Below, one piece after another: positions 6,503 through 14,385 of a stretch of 21,031 nucleotides of DNA (positions within the stretch are counted from its first letter, which is position 1; every line of letters begins with the position of its first letter). A program made the position numbers and the translations under genes. Location: the NCBI GenBank assembly GCA_023426275.1, contig JAFABC010000185.1:1-21031 (forward strand), written 5' to 3'. The stretch is from Pseudomonadota bacterium. GTDB lineage: Bacteria > Desulfobacterota > Desulfovibrionia > Desulfovibrionales > Desulfovibrionaceae. Below the pieces are notes generated by a model. The model made no database searches and was not told the DNA's origin. It worked only from the letters and a program-made list of their open reading frames with translations.

Positions 6503-7831
6503 ATGCAACATCCCCCCCTTCCCTGCGATCTGCTCGTCACCGCCGGCGTCGTGGTCACCCAGGACGACGCCCGCACCGTTTTGCGCGAGGCGGCCCTGGC
6601 CATCCGCAATGGCCGCATCGAGGCCCTGGGGCCGGTCGGCGAGGTGACCGCCGGCTACGCTCCGGCCGAGACCCTCGACCTGTCCGGCTGCCTCGTGACG
6701 CCCGGCCTGATCAACACCCATACCCACGCGGCCATGACCCTGTTCCGGGGACTGTGCGACGACGCGCCGCTGCTCACCTGGCTTTCCGAGCACATCTGGC
6801 CGGCCGAAGCCAAGCTGACGGCCGAGGCCGTGCGCCTGGGCACCCTGCTCGCCTGCGCCGAGATGCTCGCCTCCGGCACGACCTGTTTTCTGGACGCCTA
6901 CCTTTTTGTCGAGGCCGTGGCCGACGCCGCCGAGGCCTCGGGAATGCGGGCCGTGGTGTGCCAGGGCGTGTTCGAAATCGAAAACGCCGGCTTCAAGACG
7001 GTGGAGGCGGCCTTTGCCTCGTCCGCCGCCCTGGCCGACCGCCTTAGCGGCCACGACCGGCTGCGCGCGGCCATCTTCCCCCACGCCGTCTACACCTGCT
7101 CGGCCAAGACCCTTGCCCGGGCCGCCGCCTTTGCGAGCGAACGCGGGCTGCTCCTTTCCACCCACGCCGCCGAAACGGCCCGGGAAAACGACGACTGCCA
7201 CAAAGCCAACGGCGCGCGGGTGATTCCCTACCTCGACAGCCTGGGCCTGCTTGGTCCCCGCACCCTGCTGGCCCACGGCGTGGACCTGACGCCGGCCGAA
7301 ATGGCGCGGCTGGCGGCCACGGGCACCGGCGTGGCCCACTGCCCCAAAAGCAACATGAAGCTGGCCAGCGGCATCGCCCCGGTCCATGCCCTGCGTCAGG
7401 CCGGGGTCACGGTGGGGCTCGGCACGGACGGCGCGGCCAGCAACAACGCGCTCAACCTCTTTTCGGAAATGGGCACGGCCGCCCTGCTGCAAAAGGTGGG
7501 CACGGGCGATCCCACGGCCCTGGCCGCCGAGGCGGCCCTGGACATGGCCACCCGCGACGGGGGCGCGGCCATCGGCTGGCCCGAGCTCGGCCGGCTGTGC
7601 GTCGGCGGCCCGGCCGACCTGTGCGCCCTGGACCTGTCCCGGCCGCAGCTGGCCCCGGGCCTGGACCCGGTGTCCGACCTCGTGTACGCGGCCGGGGGCG
7701 GCGAAGTGGTCTGCACCATGGTCGCGGGCCGGCTCCTTTACCGCAACGGCCGCTTCGCGGACCTGGATTATTCCGGGCTGCTGGCCGCCTTTCGGGAAGC
7801 CGCCGGCCGAATCTCCGGCCGGGCCACTTGA
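6503..7831 (+). CDS. mtaD: Amidohydrolase, 5-methylthioadenosine/S-adenosylhomocysteine deaminase type
   Basis: 442 aa from ATG 6503, preceded by AGGGA. It belongs to the TRZ/ATZ branch of the amidohydrolase superfamily (cytosolic, mononuclear metal). Visible active-site elements are H73 and H75 in NTHTHAAM, H194 in FPHAVYTCS, H221 and E224 in THAAET, H258 in LLAHGVDL and D309 in GTDGAASNN. The family deaminates MTA, SAH, adenosine or 5'-deoxyadenosine to the inosine form. The exact substrate cannot be read from sequence, and related enzymes act on guanine or triazines. Its divergent partner is apt, which supports a role in adenine-nucleoside recycling. The stop codon TGA (7829-7831) lies inside the -35 hexamer of the next gene's promoter. 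No terminator is seen after it. Confidence 0.88.
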   Translation: MQHPPLPCDLLVTAGVVVTQDDARTVLREAALAIRNGRIEALGPVGEVTAGYAPAETLDLSGCLVTPGLINTHTHAAMTLFRGLCDDAPLLTWLSEHIWPAEAKLTAEAVRLGTLLACAEMLASGTTCFLDAYLFVEAVADAAEASGMRAVVCQGVFEIENAGFKTVEAAFASSAALADRLSGHDRLRAAIFPHAVYTCSAKTLARAAAFASERGLLLSTHAAETARENDDCHKANGARVIPYLDSLGLLGPRTLLAHGVDLTPAEMARLAATGTGVAHCPKSNMKLASGIAPVHALRQAGVTVGLGTDGAASNNALNLFSEMGTAALLQKVGTGDPTALAAEAALDMATRDGGAAIGWPELGRLCVGGPADLCALDLSRPQLAPGLDPVSDLVYAAGGGEVVCTMVAGRLLYRNGRFADLDYSGLLAAFREAAGRISGRAT

Positions 7832-7855
7832 CAAGGGGCGCGGACTCCATAATAA
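7828..7855 (+). promoter_or_regulatory. Strong sigma70 promoter for the PxxKW protein gene
   Basis: A perfect -35 TTGACA (7828-7833) is followed by a 16-nt spacer and TAATAA (7850-7855). The start is expected near 7862, giving a leader of about 57 nt. The -35 overlaps the stop codon of the upstream gene. Confidence 0.75.
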
Positions 7856-7918
7856 GGGCTGGCTTTACGCTGAAAATTTTACCGCGCTCCACCCCGCGCG
7901 GCTCGGAGGGTATACACC

Positions 7919-8161
7919 ATGTCCCAGGTTATCGTTGTCAATGGCGTCGAATGCCATCCCATCGTGGACAAGTGCGAAGGTTGCGAGCGCATCATGGAAC
8001 AGGACGGTGGCAAGTACTGCAAGAGCTACCCCCTGCCCGAGCGCAAATGGGCGCTGAAGGTCTGCAACTTCGCCACGCACGTCAAGATGGAGATCGACAA
8101 GGGCGGCAAGGTCAACATCAACCCCCTCAAGGCCTCCAAGCGCGCCGCCCGCGGCCGTTAG
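7919..8161 (+). CDS. PxxKW family cysteine-rich small protein
   Basis: 80 aa, ATG 7919, with a strong GGAGGG 8 nt upstream. It has five cysteines: C12, C19, C22, C34 and C49. C19-x2-C22 with C34 and C49 could form a metal or Fe-S site. The family-naming motif is P40-E-R-K43-W44. The C-terminus is basic (KASKRAARGR). No signal peptide or membrane segment is present, so it is cytoplasmic. This small family is known mainly from sulfate reducers and relatives; its function is not established. The gene stands alone between a near-consensus promoter and a strong intrinsic terminator, which points to high, independent expression. The basic tail could mean nucleic-acid contact (inference). Confidence 0.88.
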   Translation: MSQVIVVNGVECHPIVDKCEGCERIMEQDGGKYCKSYPLPERKWALKVCNFATHVKMEIDKGGKVNINPLKASKRAARGR

Positions 8162-8192
8162 GTCGTCCCGGCGCCCACGCGACGCTTTTTTG

Positions 8193-8220
8193 CCGGGAGG
8201 CTCAGGCCTCCCGGTTTTTT
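8193..8220 (+). terminator. Rho-independent terminator
   Basis: A perfect 9-bp stem, CCGGGAGGC (8193-8201) and GCCTCCCGG (8206-8214), with loop TCAG is followed directly by six T. It lies about 30 nt after the PxxKW protein stop codon. Confidence 0.93.
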
Positions 8221-8238
8221 GTGTTGTGCCGGATGCGT

Positions 8239-8267
8239 TTGCCATTGTCGGCCCGAGGGTCTATGAC
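8239..8267 (+). promoter_or_regulatory. Candidate promoter for the M20 peptidase gene
   Basis: TTGCCA (8239-8244), a 17-nt spacer and TATGAC (8262-8267) lie immediately after the terminator, with the expected start about 40 nt before ATG 8315. Spacing is ideal; hexamer matches are moderate. Confidence 0.45.
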
Positions 8268-8314
8268 GCTGGCATCGACGTTTTCCACCCCCAGCCCCCC
8301 CTGATGGAGCCCGT

Positions 8315-9538
8315 ATGCCCGACGCCCTGCTTGCCCGCCTGGAACACATGCGCGAGACGGTCATCGACCTGCAACGCGAACTGACCGCCATCCCGGCCCT
8401 GGGCCCGGACAACGGCGGCCCCGGCGAACGGGAAAAGGCCGATCGCCTCAAGGCGCTGCTGGCGAACATGGGCTTTCCCGCGCCCCGGGAGATCAACGCG
8501 CCCGACACCCGCGTGCCCTGCGGTCACCGGCCCAATCTGGCCGTGGTCATTCCGGGCAGGGATACCTCGCGCACCTTCTGGATCATTTCCCACCTGGACA
8601 TCGTGCCGCCCGGCGATCCGGCCCTGTGGCGCACCGATCCCTATACGCTCGCGGTCGAGGACGATCTCGTCTACGGCCGGGGCGTGGAGGACAACCAGCA
8701 GGCCGTGGTCAGCTCCATCCTGCTCGGCAAGGCCCTGCTCGAAGGCGGCGTCACCCCGCCGGTCAATTACGGCCTGCTGTTCGTGGCCGACGAGGAAACC
8801 GGCAGCCGGTACGGCCTGGATTACGTGGCCGACCACCACGACGGGCTGTTCACGCCCGAGGACCTTTTTCTCGTGCCGGATTTCGGCCTGCCGACCAGCG
8901 AAATGGTCGAGGTGGCCGAAAAGAGCATGATGTGGCTCAAAATCATCGTCAACGGCCGCCAGTGCCACGCCTCCACCCCGGACGCGGGCATCAACTCCCT
9001 GGCCGCGGCCGCCCTGTTCATTCTCAAGATCGCCAAGCTCCACGAACGCTTTCCGGCCAAAAACCCGCTGTTCCAGCCGGCCAACTCCACCTTCGAGCCG
9101 ACCAAGAAGGAAGCCAACGTCGACAACGTCAACACCATCCCGGGCCGCGACGTTTTTTACGTCGACTGCCGGGTGCTGCCCGAATACCGGCTGGACGACG
9201 TGGTGACGGCGGTCAGGGACCTCGGGAGCGAGGTCGAGCAGGCCTGCGGCGTGACCATCGACTACGACGTGGTGCTCAAGGAGCAGGCCGCCCCGGCCAC
9301 GCCCGAGGACGCGCCCATCGTGCGCCGGGTCATGGAGGCCATCCGGACCGTCTACAAGGCCTCGCCGCGCCCCATGGGCATCGGCGGCGGCACGGTCGCG
9401 GCCTATCTGCGCCGGCGCGGCTACCCGACCGTGGTCTGGGCCACCCTGGAACACAACGCCCACCAGCCCAACGAGCGCTCGAGCATCCAAAACACCATCC
9501 GCGACGCCATGGTCATGGCCCGGGCGCTGTTGGCGTAG
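8315..9538 (+). CDS. M20 family metallopeptidase (DapE/ArgE-like)
   Basis: 407 aa, ATG 8315, with GGAG about 6 nt upstream. It is a zinc-dependent M20 hydrolase. Metal and catalytic residues are visible in order: H93 and D95 in SHLDIVPP, D126 in GRGVEDN, the catalytic pair E160/E161 in ADEETG, D189 in VPDFG, and H383 in AHQPNE. The central insert (about 200-310) with the NGRQCHASTPDAG segment is the dimerisation or lid domain. The family includes succinyl-diaminopimelate desuccinylase, acetylornithine deacetylase and dipeptidases. The HASTPDAG and AHQPNE signatures lean towards a dipeptidase or diaminopimelate-type hydrolase, but no substrate can be assigned. It is cytoplasmic, with no signal peptide. 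The next gene follows after 23 nt, so co-transcription is likely. Confidence 0.9.
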   Translation: MPDALLARLEHMRETVIDLQRELTAIPALGPDNGGPGEREKADRLKALLANMGFPAPREINAPDTRVPCGHRPNLAVVIPGRDTSRTFWIISHLDIVPPGDPALWRTDPYTLAVEDDLVYGRGVEDNQQAVVSSILLGKALLEGGVTPPVNYGLLFVADEETGSRYGLDYVADHHDGLFTPEDLFLVPDFGLPTSEMVEVAEKSMMWLKIIVNGRQCHASTPDAGINSLAAAALFILKIAKLHERFPAKNPLFQPANSTFEPTKKEANVDNVNTIPGRDVFYVDCRVLPEYRLDDVVTAVRDLGSEVEQACGVTIDYDVVLKEQAAPATPEDAPIVRRVMEAIRTVYKASPRPMGIGGGTVAAYLRRRGYPTVVWATLEHNAHQPNERSSIQNTIRDAMVMARALLA

Positions 9539-9561
9539 ACGACCGTCACGGGACACCGCGC

Positions 9562-10218
9562 ATGGATTTGAAACACGCCTGGAAAAAACTGCTCATGGGC
9601 CAGTGCCGCCGGCCCTCGGGCCTGCTTGGCGAATACATCGCTCGGCGCATGAACCGCAGCCACTATGAACTGACCGGCTGGGGTCTGTCCCATGTGAGCG
9701 TGGCCGGGGACGCGCGCATTCTCGACATCGGCTGTGGCGGCGGGCGCACGGCCGCCCGGCTGGCCGGGCTGGCCCCCAACGGCCATGTGGAGGGCATCGA
9801 CGCCTCGCCCAAAAGCGTGGCCATGTCCAGGCGCCACAACCGCCGCGCCATTGCCGCGGGCCGCATGACCATCCGGCAGGCCTCGGTTTCGGCCCTGCCC
9901 TTCCCGGACGGGCATTTCGATCTGGCCACGGCCGTGGAGACCCACTATTTCTGGCCCGACCTCCCCGCGGATCTGGCCGAGGTCCGGCGGGTGCTGCGCC
10001 CGGGCGGGCATTTGCTGCTCATCGCCGAAATCTACAAGTGCGCCAAGTTCGAGGCCCGCAACCAGCGCTGGCTGGCCCTGACGCCCATGACGTATCTGGC
10101 TCCTGACGAATTTCGCGATCTTTTCCGGACCGCCGGCTTCGAGCCCGTCGCCGTCCACGAGGAAGCCGAACACGGCTGGATCTGCTGCGTCGGCCAAAAT
10201 CCCGCCGCCGCCGTCTAA
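9562..10218 (+). CDS. Class I SAM-dependent methyltransferase (Methyltransf_11 type)
   Basis: 218 aa, ATG 9562; the Shine-Dalgarno is weak. The Rossmann-type SAM-binding fold is clear: motif I ILDIGCGGG (53-61), the acidic end of strand 2 at D80 (VEGIDASP), motif II/post-I LPFPDGHFDLA (112-122), and motif III VLRPGGHLLLI (144-154). About 40 residues precede the fold (KHAWKKLLMG, RRPSGLLGEYIARRMN), probably the substrate-recognition helices. There is no sequence hint of the methyl acceptor; UbiE/small-molecule type is the usual class for this layout. It lies 23 nt after the M20 gene and about 100 nt before mnmG. Confidence 0.9.
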   Translation: MDLKHAWKKLLMGQCRRPSGLLGEYIARRMNRSHYELTGWGLSHVSVAGDARILDIGCGGGRTAARLAGLAPNGHVEGIDASPKSVAMSRRHNRRAIAAGRMTIRQASVSALPFPDGHFDLATAVETHYFWPDLPADLAEVRRVLRPGGHLLLIAEIYKCAKFEARNQRWLALTPMTYLAPDEFRDLFRTAGFEPVAVHEEAEHGWICCVGQNPAAAV

Positions 10219-10271
10219 CCACTGCCCGCCTTCCGCCATGCCTCTTTTCCCATCCCCACTTTTCCCCCTTG

Positions 10272-10313
10272 GCGGGGGTCCGGGGGGGAGGCTTCCCCCC
10301 GGCCGCCGGAGGC
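10272..10313. repeat. Palindromic intergenic repeat, copy C
   Basis: A CCGGGGGG arm (from 10280) pairs with CCCCCCGG (10295-10302). The right flank CCGCCGGAGGC is the same as in copy B. It ends about 10 nt before the mnmG start codon, so its GGAGG (10308-10312) occupies the Shine-Dalgarno position. Confidence 0.8.
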
Positions 10314-10322
10314 GCCTTTCCT

Positions 10323-12176
10323 ATGTATGACCTCATCGTCGTTGGCGCGGGACATGCCGGTTGCGAGGCGGCCATGGCCGCCGCCCGGCTCGGCCTGGCC
10401 ACGCTGCTTGTGACCCAGAACGTGGACCGCATCGGCCACCTGTCCTGCAATCCGGCCATCGGCGGGCTGGCCAAGGGCCACATGGTCCGCGAGATCGACG
10501 CCCTGGGCGGCATGATGGGGCTTTGGGCCGACGCGGCCGGCATCCAGTTCCGCACGCTCAACACCCGCAAGGGGCCGGCCGTGCGGGCGACCCGGGCGCA
10601 GATCGACCGCGAGACCTACATGGCCGTCGTCAAGTGCGCCGTCTTCGCCCAGGACAACCTGGACGTGCGCCAGGACACGGTGGAGGACATCCTGGCCGAA
10701 AACGGCCGGGCGTCCGGCGTCCGGGTCGGCTGCGGCGAGGTGTTTCCGGGCCGGGCCGTGCTGCTGACCACGGGCACCTTCCTGGCCGGGCTCATCCATA
10801 TCGGGCTCACCCGGCTGCACGGCGGCCGGTTGGGCGATCCGCCGGCCGACGGGCTCTCGGCCAGCCTGCGCCGCCACGGCCTCGTGCTCGGCCGGCTCAA
10901 GACCGGCACCACCCCGCGCCTGCTGGCCAAAAGCATCGACTTTGCCGCGACCACGCCCCAGCCCGGCGACGATCCTCCGCCGCGTTTCAGCTTCCATGGC
11001 CCGGGACCGGTGCTGCGGCAGGTGCCCTGCCATCTGACCTACACCAACGAGCGCACCCACGCGGCCATCCGGGCCGGGTTCGACCGGTCGCCGCTTTTCA
11101 CCGGCGTCATCGAAGGCACGGGGGCGCGCTATTGTCCGTCGGTGGAAGACAAGGTGGCCCGGTTTCCCGAACGCGACCGCCATCACGTCTTCCTGGAGCC
11201 CGAGGGTCTGGACAATCCGGAGATCTACGCCAACGGCATTTCCACGAGCCTGCCCATCGAGACGCAAAAGGCCATGATCGCCACCATCCCGGGACTGGAG
11301 CGGGCCAGGATCGTGCGGCCGGGCTACGCCATCGAATACGACTACGCCGATCCGGTGCAGCTGACGCCCACGCTCGAAACCAAGGTCCTGCCGGGGCTCT
11401 ATCTGGCCGGGCAGATCAACGGCACCTCGGGCTACGAGGAAGCCGCCGCCCAGGGCCTGTGGGCGGCCATCAACGTGTTTTGCGCCGCAACCGGCCGGGA
11501 GCCTTTTCTCCTGCGCCGCGATCAGGCCTACATGGCCGTGCTCGTCGACGACCTCGTCACCAAGGGTACGGCCGAGCCCTACCGCATGTTCACGTCCCGG
11601 GCGGAACACCGTCTGCTCTTGCGCGAAGGCAATGCCGACGCCCGGCTGACCCCTATCGGCCGGGAGCTGGGCCTTGTGGGCGACCGGCAGTGGGCGCTTT
11701 TCCGGGAAAAGGAAGCGGCGCTCGCCGACGTCGTGGCCGGCCTGGGCGAACGCCGGGCCCGGCCCGGGGACTGCGGGGACGAGACGTGGCAGGCTCTGGG
11801 CGGCGTGCCCGTGGACCGCAGCCTGCGCCTGGAGGAACTGCTGCGCCGACCCGAGGTGCGGCTGGCCGATCTGACGCCGTTTTGGCCCGAACTGGAGGCG
11901 CTGCCGCCGGAAGTGGCGACCGAGGCCGAAACCCGGGTCAAATACGAAGGGTATCTGCGGCGGCAGGCCGAACTGGCCGGGCGCATGGGCCGCATGGAGG
12001 CCGTGGCCCTGCCGCCGGACCTCGACTACGCCGCCGTGGCCGGCCTGTCCCGGGAAGTCGTGGAAAAGCTCCTGCGCGTCGCCCCGGCCACCCTGGGCCA
12101 GGCCGGGCGCATCTCGGGCGTCACGCCGGCCGCCCTGTCCTGCCTGGAGATTCACCTGAAAAAAATGGCCGGATGA
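10323..12176 (+). CDS. mnmG: tRNA uridine-5-carboxymethylaminomethyl modification enzyme MnmG (GidA)
   Basis: 617 aa. The start is ATG 10323 because the protein begins MYDLIVVGAGHAG, the conserved N-terminus; the open frame upstream is repeat sequence. With MnmE it installs the cmnm5 (or nm5) group on wobble uridine 34 of certain tRNAs, in the cytoplasm, using FAD. Visible signatures are the FAD dinucleotide-binding motif GAGHAG (8-13), the HLSCNPAIGGLAKGHMVREID block, NTRKGPAVRATRAQ, RYCPSVEDK, and the C-terminal GTSGYEEAAAQG block that closes the FAD site. The length matches the family (about 620-630). A GGAGG 10 nt upstream is supplied by repeat copy C. mnmE is not in the window. Confidence 0.97.
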   Translation: MYDLIVVGAGHAGCEAAMAAARLGLATLLVTQNVDRIGHLSCNPAIGGLAKGHMVREIDALGGMMGLWADAAGIQFRTLNTRKGPAVRATRAQIDRETYMAVVKCAVFAQDNLDVRQDTVEDILAENGRASGVRVGCGEVFPGRAVLLTTGTFLAGLIHIGLTRLHGGRLGDPPADGLSASLRRHGLVLGRLKTGTTPRLLAKSIDFAATTPQPGDDPPPRFSFHGPGPVLRQVPCHLTYTNERTHAAIRAGFDRSPLFTGVIEGTGARYCPSVEDKVARFPERDRHHVFLEPEGLDNPEIYANGISTSLPIETQKAMIATIPGLERARIVRPGYAIEYDYADPVQLTPTLETKVLPGLYLAGQINGTSGYEEAAAQGLWAAINVFCAATGREPFLLRRDQAYMAVLVDDLVTKGTAEPYRMFTSRAEHRLLLREGNADARLTPIGRELGLVGDRQWALFREKEAALADVVAGLGERRARPGDCGDETWQALGGVPVDRSLRLEELLRRPEVRLADLTPFWPELEALPPEVATEAETRVKYEGYLRRQAELAGRMGRMEAVALPPDLDYAAVAGLSREVVEKLLRVAPATLGQAGRISGVTPAALSCLEIHLKKMAG

Positions 12177-12220
12177 CCATGGGCCTTGTGCCCCATTTCA
12201 TGTTCGCTTATGGGTGAACC

Positions 12221-13303
12221 ATGGTCCTGTCCCAAGCCGTGGGGGAACTCCCTGCCTTTCTAAGCCTTTTCGATCCGGGCTGGTGGAATCGCATGCTCGA
12301 TTCCACCACCTCCGGCCATATTTCCCCCGAGGCGCTCATTTTGACGGCCGCCATTTTCACGCTGGCCTTTTTGAGCATCGCCGCCGGCTTTCTCATCAAG
12401 ATCCGCATCCGCCGGCCGCCGGGGCCGCCACCGACCTGGATCGTCCAACAGGACGAAATCCGTTCCCGGCTCGACATGGCCCTGAAGCAGCGCAGCAAGA
12501 TCCGGGTGAGTTTCGTGCGCGACGACCCGGGGGCGCGCTCCACCGACGCCACGCTGCTCTCCGTCGATCCGGTGCTCGGCATCGAACTGGAAATGACCTC
12601 CCTCGTGCGGGCCACGCCGTCCTGGACCGGCAAGCTCGTGGCCTGCGATTTCCGCCTGCGTCTGGACCCGCACCGGGACTATCACAACTTCTTCGCCTTC
12701 GTGGCCCCCATCACGGCCGTGCGTCTGGCCGGCGACGACTTCGTCCATATGACCGTGGACTGGCCCAGGCACCTCGAACTGGAGCAAAAGCGGGGCTTTC
12801 TGCGCATAGAACCGCCCCGGGCCTTCATTTTGGAACTGGAACTATGGCATGAAAGCACCATCCGCCTCGCCCGGGGACGGTTTTCCGCACCGGAGACCTG
12901 GGGCAAGCCGCTGTTGCGGCTCGATCCCCGTCTGGAGCCGCCCCTTGTCACGGTGCGCAATATCTCGGGCGGCGGCCTGCGGCTGGACCTGCAAGCCGAG
13001 GCCATGCACAACTGGCACAATCTGTTCGAGCCGGCCAACCGCTTTCTGATCCATCTGGTGCTGGCCGAACCCGAGGCCGAACAGCCGCTGGCCTTTCATC
13101 TGGCCCTGCGGCTGCAAAACGCCTACGGCGATCCGGGCAATGCGGGCAACAAGGCGTTTGGCTTCCGCATCCTGAGTTTCGGCGTGCCGGCCGACGCGCC
13201 GGACGACAGCCTGTCCTGGAAAACCGCCGCCGCCGGCGTGCCGGCCCTGGACGACTGGGCCTTTCGCCGCCATCTGGCCATGTACCGCTCCCGGGGGGAA
13301 TGA
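12221..13303 (+). CDS. Membrane-anchored PilZ-domain protein (c-di-GMP effector)
   Basis: 360 aa from ATG 12221, 44 nt after mnmG. One transmembrane helix is visible at about residues 36-59, followed by a basic KIRIRRPPGPPP stop-transfer segment, so most of the protein is probably cytoplasmic. Residues about 75-185 form a YcgR-N-like beta domain. A PilZ domain follows: the c-di-GMP motif RxxxR is R191-GFL-R195 (EQKRGFLRIEP), and the second motif, usually D/NxSxxG, is N247-I-S249-G-G-G252 (RNISGGGLRL). Both motifs are intact, so binding of c-di-GMP is likely. The general layout recalls YcgR-type proteins that adjust flagellar or secretion function. A GGEEF cyclase gene lies about 3.7 kb downstream. 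No strong Shine-Dalgarno is seen. Confidence 0.88.
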   Translation: MVLSQAVGELPAFLSLFDPGWWNRMLDSTTSGHISPEALILTAAIFTLAFLSIAAGFLIKIRIRRPPGPPPTWIVQQDEIRSRLDMALKQRSKIRVSFVRDDPGARSTDATLLSVDPVLGIELEMTSLVRATPSWTGKLVACDFRLRLDPHRDYHNFFAFVAPITAVRLAGDDFVHMTVDWPRHLELEQKRGFLRIEPPRAFILELELWHESTIRLARGRFSAPETWGKPLLRLDPRLEPPLVTVRNISGGGLRLDLQAEAMHNWHNLFEPANRFLIHLVLAEPEAEQPLAFHLALRLQNAYGDPGNAGNKAFGFRILSFGVPADAPDDSLSWKTAAAGVPALDDWAFRRHLAMYRSRGE

Positions 13304-13472
13304 CGGCCGGGCCGGCCGCAGGATCGGACGCCCGGCCCCGGCCCGGCGCCCCGAACATGGACGGGCCGTTTCGATTTTGCTATCCGAGGCACGTTTTTTC
13401 CTGTCGGCAACGCACCGTGCGCCACGCGCCGCGGTCCGAAGCCCCCGGGAACGCCGGAGGACAATCCGGCCA

Positions 13473-13487
13473 AGGAGGAACAGGTTG
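13473..13487 (+). promoter_or_regulatory. Shine-Dalgarno that fixes the TTG start of corC
   Basis: A perfect AGGAGG (13473-13478) is followed after 6 nt by TTG (13485-13487). An in-frame ATG further upstream (13377) has no such site and would add Arg-rich, non-conserved sequence. Confidence 0.85.
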
Positions 13488-14300
13488 GACGAAGATTCCG
13501 ACAGTCGGTTCTGGGGTGCTCTGGGGAAGTTCTTCCGCCAGAAATCCATCTCGCTGGAAGAGCTGATCATGGAAGCCCGCAACGAAGGCAACCTGATCCA
13601 GGAAGACGCCTCCATGCTGCTCAACATCCTGCGTCTGGGCAAGAAGCAGGTGTTCGACATCATGATCCCGCGCCCGGACATCGTCTGCGCCGAGGCCGAC
13701 GACGGCATTCCGGCCATCTGCGAGTTGATCCGGACCCACGGCCATTCCCGCATCCCCATTTACGAGGGCAACCGGGACAACATGCTGGGCATCGTCTACG
13801 CCAAGGACCTGCTGGAGCATCTGCTCGGTTCCTGCGGCAAGTATCCCGACCCGCGCTCCATCATGCGCGCCCCGCTGTTCGTTCCCGAAACCCTTGACCT
13901 CAAAAAAATGCTCCTGGAATTCCGCAGTCAGAAAAAACACCTGGCCGTCGCCCTGGACGAATACGGCGGGACCTCGGGGCTTATCACCCTGGAGGACGTG
14001 CTGGAGGAAATCGTGGGCGAGATCGAGGACGAACACGACCCGAGCAAGCCCGAGGAAATCCAGGAACTCGGCCAGGGCGTCTTTCTCGTCTCGGGGCGCT
14101 ATCCCCTGGAAGACCTCGACGCGGCCCTGGGCCTGCAACTGGAATCGGAACAGGTGGAAACCATTGGCGGCTTCCTGACCGAACTGGCCGGGCGCGTGCC
14201 CCGCCAGGGCGACGCCTTCACCCTGGAAGGACGGCGCTTCACCATCAAGGAAGCCGACCGTCGTCAGATCCGCTGGATCGTCATCGAGCCGGCGGCCTGA
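13485..14300 (+). CDS. corC: CorC/HlyC-type CBS-domain protein
   Basis: 271 aa with a TTG start at 13485. It is the soluble CorC (YbeX) form: no DUF21 membrane domain precedes it. An N-terminal helical segment (SISLEELIMEARNEGNLI) leads to CBS 1 (about 57-115; IMIPRPDIV, GHSRIPIYEGNRDNMLGIVYAKDLL) and CBS 2 (about 122-182; DEYGGTSGLITLEDVLEEIVGEI). A C-terminal CorC_HlyC domain follows (about 195-271; GGFLTELAGRVPRQGD). Family members are linked to Mg/Co efflux and bind adenine nucleotides through the CBS pair. The corC-lnt order is widely conserved in Proteobacteria, including E. coli ybeX-lnt, which supports both calls. lnt starts 85 nt downstream. Confidence 0.92.
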   Translation: MDEDSDSRFWGALGKFFRQKSISLEELIMEARNEGNLIQEDASMLLNILRLGKKQVFDIMIPRPDIVCAEADDGIPAICELIRTHGHSRIPIYEGNRDNMLGIVYAKDLLEHLLGSCGKYPDPRSIMRAPLFVPETLDLKKMLLEFRSQKKHLAVALDEYGGTSGLITLEDVLEEIVGEIEDEHDPSKPEEIQELGQGVFLVSGRYPLEDLDAALGLQLESEQVETIGGFLTELAGRVPRQGDAFTLEGRRFTIKEADRRQIRWIVIEPAA

Positions 14301-14385
14301 CCCGACGGCGTACGGTTTCTGGCGGCACGCCTTCCGCCATGGCCGTTCGATTGCCAGCAAACCTTGAGGCCTCCGCGGAAACATC

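Noticed and set aside
10269..10322. TTG start extending MnmG by 18 residues
   Set aside because: The extra part is translated repeat DNA; MYDLIVVGAGHAG is the conserved N-terminus and has GGAGG at 10 nt.
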